Below are positions 8,485 through 16,796 of a stretch of 34,815 bases of DNA, piece by piece. A program made the translations under genes and the position numbers. The notes beneath the pieces were generated by a model. It did no database searches. It was not told the origin of the DNA and saw nothing but the letters and a program-made list of their open reading frames with translations. The DNA comes from an uncultured Lachnospiraceae bacterium (GTDB taxonomy: Bacteria; Bacillota; Clostridia; Lachnospirales; Lachnospiraceae): contig CAMJAP010000022.1 of the NCBI GenBank assembly GCA_946403625.1, forward strand, positions 1 through 34,815. Direction: 5' to 3'. Numbering within the stretch: position 1 is the first letter of the stretch; each line of letters starts with the position of its first letter.

Positions 8485-9744
8485 TTACACCCCGCCTGAA
8501 GAATTGCCGCCGTTCTGTCCGCCGTTCTGCTGCTGCAAAAACTGCTGTGTCATATTCTGCGGCTGCATTCCCGGCTGCGGTATGTTTCCGTACGGCGGTT
8601 GCATATTCTGCTGCGGTGCGCCCATATACGGCTGCTGCATATTCTGCTGCGGTACGTTGCCATACGGCTGCGGCATTCCCTGCTGCGGCACGTTCACATA
8701 CGGTTGCGGCATTCCCTGCTGCGGCCTGTTGACATACGGCTGCGCCATTCCCTGCTGCGGCATATTCCCATACGGCTGCGGTACATTCACATACGGCTGC
8801 GCCATTCCCGGCTGCGGTACATTCACATACGGCTGCACCGGTGCCGGAGCCCCGCATCTGCCGCAGAATTTCAAGGTAGAAGGTGCGCCGCACTGCGTAC
8901 AGGTCCATACCTCTACCATCGGACGAGGTTTGCCGCAGGTGCAGCAGAAGTTCAGCTGATTTTCTCTTCCGCAGGTACACATCCAGTTTCCGGCAACGGA
9001 AGGCCGATATACGATCGGTCCGGCCTGCGGCATTACAATAAAGCAGAAGTCATTCTTGGATGAGCGGACAACCACGATCACTGCCGCAATAAACATCGCG
9101 ATCACAAATACCAGCCAGAGGAGCAGGCTGAGTCCGGCGGTAAGCAACTGTCCGGTGGCCAAACCGCCCATCAGAATCGCATCGTAGATTCCGTGTACCA
9201 GCGCCGGCAGCCAGAGTGCCAGTCTTTTGTACTTCTTATAGTCGGCCCGGTTGCCGGTAAGATCGGCGTACTTTGCTTTACTATAGAAAGCACCCATAAA
9301 TACACCGAAGCAGGCGTGTCCCGGTACGGCCGTGAACATACGCAGGATAGCGGTAGCCAGGCCGCCCTCGTTTACATAGAGCACATTTTCGATGCAGGCA
9401 AATCCCAGCGAGCAAAATACCGCATAGACGATGGCATCGAAGCTGTAATCAAAATGCTTGCTCTTCCAGGTCAGCTTCCGCAGCATCACATATTTTCCCA
9501 TTTCCTCTGCCGGTCCCACGAGGCAGGCTGCCACCACGACTTTCTGCAATACCTCATCGTACGGAATGGCCGCCTGCAGGATCGCCTCTCCGATCAGTTC
9601 GATGATGCCCACCGGAATGACCGAGACCATTCCCAGAAAAAACAATCCGATCAGCAGCCTAAGCGGCTCTTTTTCCTTCTTATCTTTTACATAGATAAAG
9701 ATCAGCAGTGCGATGACCGGTATCAGTGCCAAAGCAAATATCAT
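8485..9744 (-). CDS. PrsW-like intramembrane protease with two zinc ribbons and a Pro/Gln repeat tail
   Basis: This 419-residue protein has about seven or eight membrane helices in residues 1-226. They carry the PrsW glutamic-protease signatures: GPAEEMGK (E80/E81, K84), FACIEN (E119), PGHACFG (H143) and HGIYD (H184/D188). PrsW enzymes cleave membrane anti-sigma factors at site 1. Two short Cys4 zinc ribbons follow (C256/C258/C267-270 and C282/C285/C294/C297), then about 115 residues of degenerate repeats of the form QPYxNxPQxGM, ending in Gly/Asn. The tail should be cytosolic. It may bind partners or form assemblies; this is inference. The start follows GGGAGG. The gene sits 16 bases after the 59-residue gene, so the two form an operon. 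No sigma or anti-sigma gene is present nearby. Confidence 0.85.
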   Translation of the reverse strand: MIFALALIPVIALLIFIYVKDKKEKEPLRLLIGLFFLGMVSVIPVGIIELIGEAILQAAIPYDEVLQKVVVAACLVGPAEEMGKYVMLRKLTWKSKHFDYSFDAIVYAVFCSLGFACIENVLYVNEGGLATAILRMFTAVPGHACFGVFMGAFYSKAKYADLTGNRADYKKYKRLALWLPALVHGIYDAILMGGLATGQLLTAGLSLLLWLVFVIAMFIAAVIVVVRSSKNDFCFIVMPQAGPIVYRPSVAGNWMCTCGRENQLNFCCTCGKPRPMVEVWTCTQCGAPSTLKFCGRCGAPAPVQPYVNVPQPGMAQPYVNVPQPYGNMPQQGMAQPYVNRPQQGMPQPYVNVPQQGMPQPYGNVPQQNMQQPYMGAPQQNMQPPYGNIPQPGMQPQNMTQQFLQQQNGGQNGGNSSGGV

Positions 9745-9760
9745 TGTTTTGTCCTCCCGC

Positions 9761-9940
9761 TTACGCTTCCTGTGCCAGAGAATATTGCATCCACTCGTAT
9801 TTCAGTTTGGAACCTTCCGTGATCTCGGCCGGAAGCAATGCTCTCGCCACCAGCTTCAGATCGTCGGACTCCACATCCGTCCGTTTCAGATTTGCATAAT
9901 CTCCGTCAATACTGACCACTTCATAAAACCATGTCTCCAT
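9761..9940 (-). CDS. Small conserved-looking protein of unknown function (59 residues)
   Basis: The reading frame starts at the ATG at 9940 behind AGGGGGG and ends in TAA at 9761. The product starts METWFYEVVSIDGDYANLKR and continues with an acidic stretch, VARALLPAEI, and KLKYEWMQYSLAQEA. It is soluble and looks like a single small beta-rich domain. It has a near-consensus promoter just upstream and is the first gene of an operon with the PrsW-like protease. I do not recognise a function; regulation or binding of the protease would be a guess from position. Confidence 0.78.
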   Translation of the reverse strand: METWFYEVVSIDGDYANLKRTDVESDDLKLVARALLPAEITEGSKLKYEWMQYSLAQEA

Positions 9941-10024
9941 ACAGGCCCCCCTGTTCCTTTCTCCGGCCCGGCCGGCAGGCTTGCAAACAACTGCATCGTG
10001 CCAAAAAGTTGCACATACGATTTG

Positions 10025-10053
10025 ATTATATCATAAGAACTCTTCCGTGCCAA
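10025..10053 (-). promoter_or_regulatory. Sigma-A-type promoter for the 59-residue gene and prsW-like gene
   Basis: On the minus strand, TTGGCA (10053-10048) is followed by a 17-base spacer and a perfect TATAAT (10030-10025). Transcription would start near 10018, about 80 bases before the ATG at 9940. Confidence 0.75.
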
Positions 10054-10088
10054 AGGATATCTTATCGCCATCTAATATTCATTCTATG

Positions 10089-10117
10089 TTGAAAGCTCCC
10101 CGCAGATATGGTATTTT
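10089..10117 (+). promoter_or_regulatory. Probable promoter of the yesN-like gene, leaving almost no leader
   Basis: TTGAAA (10089-10094), a 17-base spacer and TATTTT (10112-10117) lie directly before the gene. Only six bases separate the -10 box from the ATG at 10124, and no purine-rich ribosome site precedes this ATG. This suggests a leaderless transcript. Confidence 0.5.
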
Positions 10118-10123
10118 AAACCT

Positions 10124-11749
10124 ATGAATACCAATTCGGAAAACACATCATATAAGGTATTGATCGCCGATGACGAACAGATCATCCGTCGCGGTCTTCA
10201 CAATATCCTGGACTGGAACGCATTGGGCTTTGACATTGTAGGCGAAGCCGCTTCCGGTTCGGAAGTTCTGCGCGCCATCCATCCCGATCCGGATCCGGAT
10301 TTTGAGTCCGATGCTCTCATCCCGGACCTCATCCTTATGGATATCCGTATGCCCGGTCTGAACGGTCTGGATACGATCCGTCAGGCACGGGAAGATGGTT
10401 TTACCGGACATTTTATCGTACTGAGCGGTTATTCCGATTTTCAATACGCCCAGACGGCGATCCGCCATGGCGTAACGGCCTACCTGACCAAACCGGTGGA
10501 TGTAGAGGAATTAAAGCACGCTCTGGAACAGGTTCTGGAAGAAATCCGGGAAAAAGACCGTCAGCACAGTTCCCAGGCAGTACTGCTCTCCCACGCCCGC
10601 TCCTCGGTACTGAGCGATCTTTTGCTCAAAAAACTGAGCGATGAGGAACTGGCCGCATTGCTGCCCAATCCTGCGGAACTGCATTTTACCGACAATCTGT
10701 ATCAGGTGATCCTGTACGAAAAATACAGTCACAACCTGTCCGATCCTTCCTATTCTTTTGCCGAGTTGCTGCGTATGACCGGCTGCAGTTCTTCTTCCTT
10801 TGACGAACTCACTTCGGAAGGACGCAATGTCATTATCCTGAAAGGGGAAGCGATCCTCGACAAATTCGATGCGATGCTGGAGCATTTCGAACGCGAGCTT
10901 CCTCCGGAAAAGAATTCTCCTTTGGACAGTATCTTCCTCACCTGCGGACGGCGTGTATCCGATCCGGCCGGCCTGCACGATTCCTATGCGGATGCCTGCG
11001 ATCTGATCAGCCATCGTTTCTACAGTGCGGAAGGCCAGCACATCATGCGTTACGGCGATGCCCTGCCGAAAGATACCGATGCCGCAGGCGGTCGCTATTG
11101 CTGCGAGCTGCTGGATGAATATACCACGACCTTTATGGGCCTGATCCAGGCATTCCACCGCGGTACCATCGCGGATACCCTGCAGCAGCTGCAAAATACC
11201 ATGTACCACTCGCCCGATTCGATCCCGGTGCAGAAAAATTTCCTCCTGGATCTGTATCTGCGCATCAAGGAGCAGTTCCGCACGCAGTATCCGGCGGTTG
11301 AGATCCCGTTCGTCAGCGGTTCGGAAGCGGTCGAGCGTATTCAGAACAGCTACTATCTGTACGAGATCATCGCTTTTCTTTCCGAACAGTTTGAAGGCAT
11401 CATGTCCCGGCTGAGCAACGGCAAGAGCGAAAGCGTGATTGATGATATCGTCAACTACATCAACCACAATTACACGGAAAATATCACTCTGGAAAAGATC
11501 GCGCCGCTCTTCGGCTACAATTCTTCCTACCTGGGCAAGATCTTCAGCCGCAAGATGTCCGTGAACTTCAATACCTACCTGGACCGCACGCGCATCGAAC
11601 ATTCGCTGGATTATCTGTGCAATACCAAAGAGCCGGTCTATCGCATCTCGGAAATGGTCGGCTACAAAAATGTGGATTATTTCCACATCAAATTCAAAAA
11701 ACATATGGGAATCTCTCCGGCAGAATACCGGAAGCAAAACGGCGGCTAA
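10124..11749 (+). CDS. yesN: YesN-like response regulator, AraC-type DNA-binding
   Basis: This 541-residue regulator has an N-terminal receiver (about 10-130; D16/D17, phospho-acceptor D73 in LILMDIRMPG, S101, K123), a long middle region without recognisable motifs, and a C-terminal AraC-type double helix-turn-helix (about 443-538) ending in the usual GISPAEYRK. YesN-type proteins activate carbohydrate uptake and degradation genes when phosphorylated by a YesM kinase. The likely partner is the kinase at 18726-20519, seven kilobases away at the other end of the sugar cluster. It is the only confident plus-strand gene here. It converges with yesL and shares a bidirectional terminator with it. 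Confidence 0.92.
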   Translation: MNTNSENTSYKVLIADDEQIIRRGLHNILDWNALGFDIVGEAASGSEVLRAIHPDPDPDFESDALIPDLILMDIRMPGLNGLDTIRQAREDGFTGHFIVLSGYSDFQYAQTAIRHGVTAYLTKPVDVEELKHALEQVLEEIREKDRQHSSQAVLLSHARSSVLSDLLLKKLSDEELAALLPNPAELHFTDNLYQVILYEKYSHNLSDPSYSFAELLRMTGCSSSSFDELTSEGRNVIILKGEAILDKFDAMLEHFERELPPEKNSPLDSIFLTCGRRVSDPAGLHDSYADACDLISHRFYSAEGQHIMRYGDALPKDTDAAGGRYCCELLDEYTTTFMGLIQAFHRGTIADTLQQLQNTMYHSPDSIPVQKNFLLDLYLRIKEQFRTQYPAVEIPFVSGSEAVERIQNSYYLYEIIAFLSEQFEGIMSRLSNGKSESVIDDIVNYINHNYTENITLEKIAPLFGYNSSYLGKIFSRKMSVNFNTYLDRTRIEHSLDYLCNTKEPVYRISEMVGYKNVDYFHIKFKKHMGISPAEYRKQNGG

Positions 11750-11778
11750 GGGTCACTCCCCTGCCGCCGTATTTTTTT
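11739..11778. terminator. Bidirectional terminator built into the ends of yesN and yesL
   Basis: ACGGCGGC (11739-11746) pairs perfectly with GCCGCCGT (11763-11770), with an inner AGGG/CCCT stem. On the plus strand it is followed by A and seven T, and on the minus strand by TTTTG. The left arm lies in the last codons of yesN; the right arm and T tract encode the last residues of YesL. Confidence 0.85.
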
Positions 11779-12457
11779 CGATCTGTTTGAATACCGGTTT
11801 GGCCATCACCGCCACCGAATAGATGATCAGGCCGAATCCTATGATCACACCGACAAACATCGTCGTATAATTCCACAGAAACACCGCGATCTCCAATCCC
11901 ACAATGGCCAGTGTAAACACACTGCGGAAGAAATATTTCATCGAGATCCGGAACGAATTTTTCAATATTCTGGGCAGCGTATTCTCATAACGCGCCGTCA
12001 GCGCAAACGAATACAGGAGCGTAAACACGAACACAAACGCGGACACGCAGCCGACGATCAGCATCCCGACATTTCCCTCTTCCGAAAGCGTCACGATCTG
12101 AAGATCCAGATACAGCACATAAGCGCAGACCAGCGTGATCAGCCCCAGCGGCAGTCCCTGTTTCCAGTTTGCTTTGTACGCCTTGAAAAACTGCGGCATC
12201 ACATAGCCTTCCTCATTATCCGCCATACGCAGTGCCACATCAAAGGCCGCCACCGTAGAGATCCCTATGGTCACGATGGGCAGACTCCCGATCAGCCAGC
12301 ACAGGTTCAGAAGAAACATATTTTTCAGTCCGTCCATAAAACGATACAGCGGGCTGTCCACACTAAAGAATTTCAAACGCCACTTCCTGCCTTTCCGAAT
12401 ACCAAAACCAAAATTATGAAACAACTGCCGGAGACTTTTCATGCCCCCGGCAGTCAT
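11753..12457 (-). CDS. yesL: YesL-family membrane protein (DUF624)
   Basis: This 234-residue protein has about five membrane helices. The FFSVDSPLYRFMDGLKNMFLLN stretch followed by WLIGSLPIVTIG is the YesL family hallmark. YesL proteins accompany YesM/YesN and sugar ABC genes; their biochemical role is unknown. The ATG at 12457 has TAGGAGAG upstream. However, the first 27 residues are a basic extension before the usual family start, and an 8-bp hairpin covers this region. A TTG at 12376 with AGGA eight bases upstream is an alternative start. The gene lies 46 bases after the solute-binding protein, so it may be the last cistron of that operon. Confidence 0.85.
   Translation of the reverse strand: MTAGGMKSLRQLFHNFGFGIRKGRKWRLKFFSVDSPLYRFMDGLKNMFLLNLCWLIGSLPIVTIGISTVAAFDVALRMADNEEGYVMPQFFKAYKANWKQGLPLGLITLVCAYVLYLDLQIVTLSEEGNVGMLIVGCVSAFVFVFTLLYSFALTARYENTLPRILKNSFRISMKYFFRSVFTLAIVGLEIAVFLWNYTTMFVGVIIGFGLIIYSVAVMAKPVFKQIEKNTAAGE
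12424..12454 (-). other. Hairpin at the 5' end of yesL, possible terminator or translation control
   Basis: ACTGCCGG (12447-12454 read on the minus strand) pairs with CCGGCAGT (12424-12431) across a 15-base loop, followed by a loose T-rich stretch (TTGTTTCATAATTTT). It could end the binding-protein operon if YesL starts at the TTG at 12376. Otherwise it would lie directly over the first codons. Confidence 0.45.
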
Positions 12458-12503
12458 TATATATCTCTCCTACTCCCCCTGCAAGTAAGTTCGATACCAA
12501 AGA

Positions 12504-14210
12504 TTATTGAGACACCTCATCTTCCGCTGCTTTGCGGATGGCTGCCTCTTTTACGGACCACTCTACGCACTCGTCATAGCCGTATTCCTTTGCCAGAGAG
12601 ATCATTTCGTCAACGATCTTTTCATACTCTGCATCGTCTTTTGCGTAGATGGCTTTCCAGCTGTAGGTAACGATGGTGTTGGTTACCTGATCCCAGGTGG
12701 TCTTGAATGCATCGGACTTCTGGGTTGCTACATAAGCGCTGGACGGAGATACGGTGTAGTTTCCGCCGACCATGTACTCATCGGTACTCTGGCAACCGGA
12801 CCAGCTTCTCCAGTCTTCCTCGGTCTCGCAGCGAGCGGTGCCCTGCTCGGACTTCCAGAATTTCCAGTTGTAACGTTCGCCGTTGGAATCCGGGTTAAAT
12901 GCATCGATAGACCAGGTGGTGTTGTTGATCTGCAGCATACCGTCGTGGAAAGAACCTGCATACGGCTCCGGCATCTGTGTGCCGTCCTGATCGGTATATG
13001 CGCTCTTACCAAACTCGGTAAAGTAGGTGTTGCCGTCTTCGTCATAATCCCAGCACAGTTCACGCGGACCGTATTCCATAGTCATACGGCCTTCCGGTGT
13101 GCACAGATAGTTCAGCACTTCCATACATACATCCGGATACTCGGTGTTGGCACCGATGCACCAGTAACGGTTGCCGCCCAGCGGGCTCTGGCCGTAAACG
13201 ATCGGAGACGCGTTCTTCGGTACCAGAGAGCACATCATCTGATTGTTTGCCAGATGTGCTTCGGAGTTGAACAGGTCGGAACCTGCATAGTTAAAGATGG
13301 AGAAGAACACACCGCCCTTCTGTACCTTCTCTGCCATGGTGGTGTACTCGGTAGTCATGGAGTCCGGGCAAAGCAGGTCGTTCTGATACAGCTGATTGTA
13401 GAACTTCAGGCAGCGCAGATACGGAGAATCCTTATCCAGTGCTCCGTAGAAGCTGCCGTCGGTCGGATTGTACAGACCGATTTCAAACTCATCATATCCG
13501 TAGAAAGATGTTGCGGTAGACTTTACATACATTACCATGTTGGCATCCCAGTCCGGCCACGGATATACCGCATAAGTCGGGTTGCCGGCTTCGTCGGTCG
13601 GGCAGAGCGCCTTCATATCCTTGAATACCTGCACCAGATCTTCCAGTTCTTTTACTTCCGGATATCCCAGCTCTTTGTACAGATCCCAGCGGATATCCCA
13701 GGTATAGAAGAATGCATCGAAGGAACCGCTTTCGGAAATGTTATGACCGAAGCCATGGATCTTTCCGTCGGAGCTCATGGATCTGGTCTTTTCCAGAGCG
13801 ATGCTCATATGCTCCTGCATGTACTTGCCGTGATTTGCCAGCATATCATACTGCTCAAAGTCAAAGAGCAGGCCGGCCTGTTCCGCACGCTGAAAACTTT
13901 CATCTGCGCCCAGTACGACGATGTCGCCCAGGTTACCGGATTCCATACGGGTATCGAACGCACCGTTCTGATCCGGGATGATGTTCAGGACCACCGGTAC
14001 GCTGATGCCGGTCTGCGCCGGATCCAAAAACAGATCTGCCGACCAACCGGTCTGTGTACCGGAGTAGTTTGCCAACTGTGAGAATACAGTCAGTGTGACG
14101 GTCTCGTCTTTCTTTGCACCACCGCCGCCGCCGTTATCACAACCGCTCAGCATTCCGGCCGTCATCACACCGCACATTCCCAGTGCCAGCGCTTTTTTCC
14201 AAGATTTCAT
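12504..14210 (-). CDS. Extracellular solute-binding lipoprotein of a carbohydrate ABC importer (LplA-like)
   Basis: This 568-residue protein has a lipoprotein signal ending in the lipobox LSGC (C24), followed by a Gly-rich spacer. The mature part has the features of large family-1 solute-binding proteins that pair with LplB/YtcP permeases (about 550 residues, Trp- and Asp-rich, e.g. FAWPWPD-like segment YPWPDWDANM). It would capture an oligosaccharide outside the cell and deliver it to the permeases encoded just upstream. The substrate cannot be read from sequence. Its start is behind AAAGGAGG. The gene is almost free of TTA, CTA and TCA codons, which suggests high expression. It is 60 bases downstream of the YtcP-like gene. 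Confidence 0.9.
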   Translation of the reverse strand: MKSWKKALALGMCGVMTAGMLSGCDNGGGGGAKKDETVTLTVFSQLANYSGTQTGWSADLFLDPAQTGISVPVVLNIIPDQNGAFDTRMESGNLGDIVVLGADESFQRAEQAGLLFDFEQYDMLANHGKYMQEHMSIALEKTRSMSSDGKIHGFGHNISESGSFDAFFYTWDIRWDLYKELGYPEVKELEDLVQVFKDMKALCPTDEAGNPTYAVYPWPDWDANMVMYVKSTATSFYGYDEFEIGLYNPTDGSFYGALDKDSPYLRCLKFYNQLYQNDLLCPDSMTTEYTTMAEKVQKGGVFFSIFNYAGSDLFNSEAHLANNQMMCSLVPKNASPIVYGQSPLGGNRYWCIGANTEYPDVCMEVLNYLCTPEGRMTMEYGPRELCWDYDEDGNTYFTEFGKSAYTDQDGTQMPEPYAGSFHDGMLQINNTTWSIDAFNPDSNGERYNWKFWKSEQGTARCETEEDWRSWSGCQSTDEYMVGGNYTVSPSSAYVATQKSDAFKTTWDQVTNTIVTYSWKAIYAKDDAEYEKIVDEMISLAKEYGYDECVEWSVKEAAIRKAAEDEVSQ

Positions 14211-14270
14211 TAAGATAGTACCTCCTTTTTATGTTTTCACAGCCCACAGCTGCAAAAAGATTCGAGTTGC

Positions 14271-15257
14271 TTAGCCCTTGACTGCTCCGAGCATAATACC
14301 TTCCTCAAAGTAGTTCTGCAGGAACGGATATACGCAGAGGATCGGGATAATGGATACCATCGAGATCGTGTATTTTACGATCTTGCCGTTTACCGCAAAG
14401 TTGAGCACCGACGAACTGGTACCACCGGTGTTCATCACGCTTGCCAGGTTGGTGGACTGATTGAGGTAAACGTACAGTTTGTGCTGCAGTGTGTGCAGTT
14501 CTACCGCATTCGGCATCAGGATCAGGGAATCCTGGAAGGAGTTCCAGTTACCTACCGCACCGAAGATGGCGATCGTAGCCAGGATCGGCTTGGACAGCGG
14601 CCAGATGATCTTGCGGAACACCGTCATATAGGACGCACCGTCAATGAACGCACTCTCCTGCAATTCTCCCGGGATGGACTCGATGTAAGTCTTTACCAGG
14701 ATGATGTTGTAAGGTGCCACGATACCCGGGATGATATATGCCGCAAAACTGTCGGTCAGACCGAGCATCAGCATATTCAAGTACCAGGGGATCAAACCTG
14801 CGTTAAAGTACATGGTGATCACAAGGAAACGGTACCAGAACTTGCGGTGCCACATTTCTTCCTTCGTCACCAGATATCCCACGAAACTGGATGCCGCTAC
14901 CATCAATGCCGTGCCCAGGATGGTACGGGCGATCGTTACTACTACCGAACGTCCCAGATCACTAACACTGGTCAATGCGATGTAGTTCTCCAGCGTAAAT
15001 CCGCGGGGAATGAAGTTGATCTCACCACGGCCTACAAACTCCGGTGCGGAGATCGTATTGATGAAGAGATAGTAAAACGGGAACAGGCATGCCAGGGTAA
15101 ACACGATAAAGAATGCGTAGTCCACGATGTAAAAGACGATATCGCCCGCTTTACGATCCTTGCGGCCGGCGCCCTTTTTGTCATCCACCACATTGATCTT
15201 GAGCTTGCCCTGCTTGTTCTCCTGCATATTGTTTTGTTCAAAATTCTTTTCTTCCAT
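14271..15257 (-). CDS. Carbohydrate ABC transporter permease, YtcP/AraQ type
   Basis: This 328-residue protein has a charged N-terminal cytosolic tail of about 40 residues and then six membrane helices. The EAA loop GELQESAFIDGASYMTVFRK near residues 217-236 contacts the ATPase. It ends in EEGIMLGAVKG, the typical C-terminus of YtcP-like permeases. It pairs with the LplB-like permease encoded 15 bases upstream (shared operon; start behind AAGGAGGAG). No ATP-binding subunit is encoded in the cluster; such CUT1 systems commonly share an MsmX-type ATPase encoded elsewhere. Confidence 0.92.
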   Translation of the reverse strand: MEEKNFEQNNMQENKQGKLKINVVDDKKGAGRKDRKAGDIVFYIVDYAFFIVFTLACLFPFYYLFINTISAPEFVGRGEINFIPRGFTLENYIALTSVSDLGRSVVVTIARTILGTALMVAASSFVGYLVTKEEMWHRKFWYRFLVITMYFNAGLIPWYLNMLMLGLTDSFAAYIIPGIVAPYNIILVKTYIESIPGELQESAFIDGASYMTVFRKIIWPLSKPILATIAIFGAVGNWNSFQDSLILMPNAVELHTLQHKLYVYLNQSTNLASVMNTGGTSSSVLNFAVNGKIVKYTISMVSIIPILCVYPFLQNYFEEGIMLGAVKG

Positions 15258-15272
15258 TTGCGTCTCTCCTCC

Positions 15273-16724
15273 TTACACAATGCTCTCGCCACGCACAAAC
15301 TTCGATATGGAATTCGCCACAAAGAAGAGAACCACACTGACAATGGATTTCGTCATACCGATAACCGTGGACAACGGGATGGATCCCTTTTCCACACCCA
15401 GCTTATAGACGAACAGATCCAGGACCTGCATATGCTCCAGGTTGGAAGCATTGGAGAATACCAGGTACTGATCCAGACCGTTGGACAATGCGCCGGCTAC
15501 TGCAAGCAGAAGCATTACCATATACGTCGGCATCAGGCCCGGAAGGGTTACATGAAGCATTCTCTGGAAACGGCCCGCACCGTCTACGGTTGCCGCCTCG
15601 TACAGCTGCTGGTCGATACCGGAGATACCTGCAATGTAGATGATCGCACTCCAACCGGTACCTTTCCAGATACCCCATGCGAGCATCTTCAGCCATGTGT
15701 GGCTGTCGCCCATCAGGTAGTTGGTTGCCGTGCTGGCATCGATCCATCCTCTTGCCTGTGCAAAGGTATTGATGAAACCTTCGGTAGAGAAGATCGCCAA
15801 TGCTACGGTGTATACAAGCACCCAGCTGATGAAGTTCGGGATCGTGGTAAAGGTCTGTACAAAACGCTTGAAGGTCTTGTTGTGGATCTCTGCCAGAAAT
15901 ACCGCAAATGCCAGCGGTACCCAGCTGGTGAGCAATCCCAGACCGGACATTGCCAGAGTATTGCGCAGTACCGTCACGATATCACGACGGGTTGCGGAAT
16001 TCTCAAACAGATATTTGAACCAGTAGAAACCTACAAAATTATCCGCAGAAAGCTCTCCGCCCGAACGATAGTCAAAGAAGGAATATCTCCATCCCCAAAG
16101 CGGCAGGTAGCTGAATACAAATGCCAGCATACCAAACGGAAGGAACATCAAAAACAACTGATACTTGGTCTCCATATGCATGGACACCGAGGAATCTGCC
16201 TTCGGCACGGTCACCATCAGGATCAGATTGAGCACCAGGATCACGACGGCCAATGCCGTATAAAGGATAACGCCCGCCGGCAGCATTGGTCCGACATTCG
16301 GATCGGCACTGATCTGTCCGTGGCTGATAAAGATCAGTACCAGACCGATCAGAGACAAAACGGAACCGGGCAGACTGACAAAGATGGAGATCCGCTTCAT
16401 CGGCTGATTGCCGAGAGAGATACATGCGCCTGCACCGATCACCACAATACCCAGAGCGAGCACGATCGCACCGGCATACAGCAGTGCAAAGCTTCCCTGG
16501 TTAAGATTGCCGTAACGAAACAGCTGTTTCATATCCGCAACGATACTGGAATAAGATACTGCCGAAGTAAACAGGGACAGCTTATTACTGATCTTTTCGC
16601 AGATACGCGCCGGATTCATACCCGGAATAAAAAGAAAGAAAAAGCCGAGAAATGCCAGGATACGATCCGCAGCAAACACCGGGGCCATCTTCTCTTTTTC
16701 ATTTTCAATAGGCTGTTGTGCCAT
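15273..16724 (-). CDS. LplB-type carbohydrate ABC permease with an extra membrane domain at the N-terminus
   Basis: Residues about 186-483 are a standard LplB-like permease: PLWGWRYSFFDY after the first helix, and the EAA loop LYEAATVDGAGRFQRMLHVT (374-393). Residues 1-185 are extra, with about four hydrophobic helices (22-34, 79-101, 112-134, 149-173) and a conserved-looking FIPGMNPARICEKISNK segment. LplB proteins are normally about 300 residues, so this one is enlarged by more than half. The extension shows no known domain to me. It lies downstream of a terminator-like hairpin that follows the surface-protein gene and so may be expressed by readthrough. Confidence 0.88.
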   Translation of the reverse strand: MAQQPIENEKEKMAPVFAADRILAFLGFFFLFIPGMNPARICEKISNKLSLFTSAVSYSSIVADMKQLFRYGNLNQGSFALLYAGAIVLALGIVVIGAGACISLGNQPMKRISIFVSLPGSVLSLIGLVLIFISHGQISADPNVGPMLPAGVILYTALAVVILVLNLILMVTVPKADSSVSMHMETKYQLFLMFLPFGMLAFVFSYLPLWGWRYSFFDYRSGGELSADNFVGFYWFKYLFENSATRRDIVTVLRNTLAMSGLGLLTSWVPLAFAVFLAEIHNKTFKRFVQTFTTIPNFISWVLVYTVALAIFSTEGFINTFAQARGWIDASTATNYLMGDSHTWLKMLAWGIWKGTGWSAIIYIAGISGIDQQLYEAATVDGAGRFQRMLHVTLPGLMPTYMVMLLLAVAGALSNGLDQYLVFSNASNLEHMQVLDLFVYKLGVEKGSIPLSTVIGMTKSIVSVVLFFVANSISKFVRGESIV

Positions 16725-16742
16725 TTCTTTCCCCTTTCCTGC

Positions 16743-16777
16743 AAAAACTCCCGTGCAGATGAGCCTCTGCGCGGGAG
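16743..16777 (-). terminator. Terminator between the surface-protein gene and the permease genes
   Basis: On the minus strand CTCCCGCGCAG pairs with CTGCACGGGAG (6 bp, one mismatch, 4 bp; 8-base loop), followed by TTTTT. It lies 20 bases past the stop at 16797 and 19 bases before the permease start. Partial readthrough would give much surface protein and less permease. Confidence 0.75.
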
Positions 16778-16796
16778 CATTCCAATAAAAGACGAT

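Noticed and set aside
8560-8840. Repeated CATACGGCTGCGG-like units resembling a tandem or CRISPR-type repeat
   Set aside because: They encode the QPYxNxPQ tail of the PrsW-like protein in frame; the units are degenerate and lack spacers.
12507-14081. A 524-codon plus-strand frame opposite the solute-binding gene
   Set aside because: Antisense in register with a clear lipoprotein gene; same codon-bias explanation.
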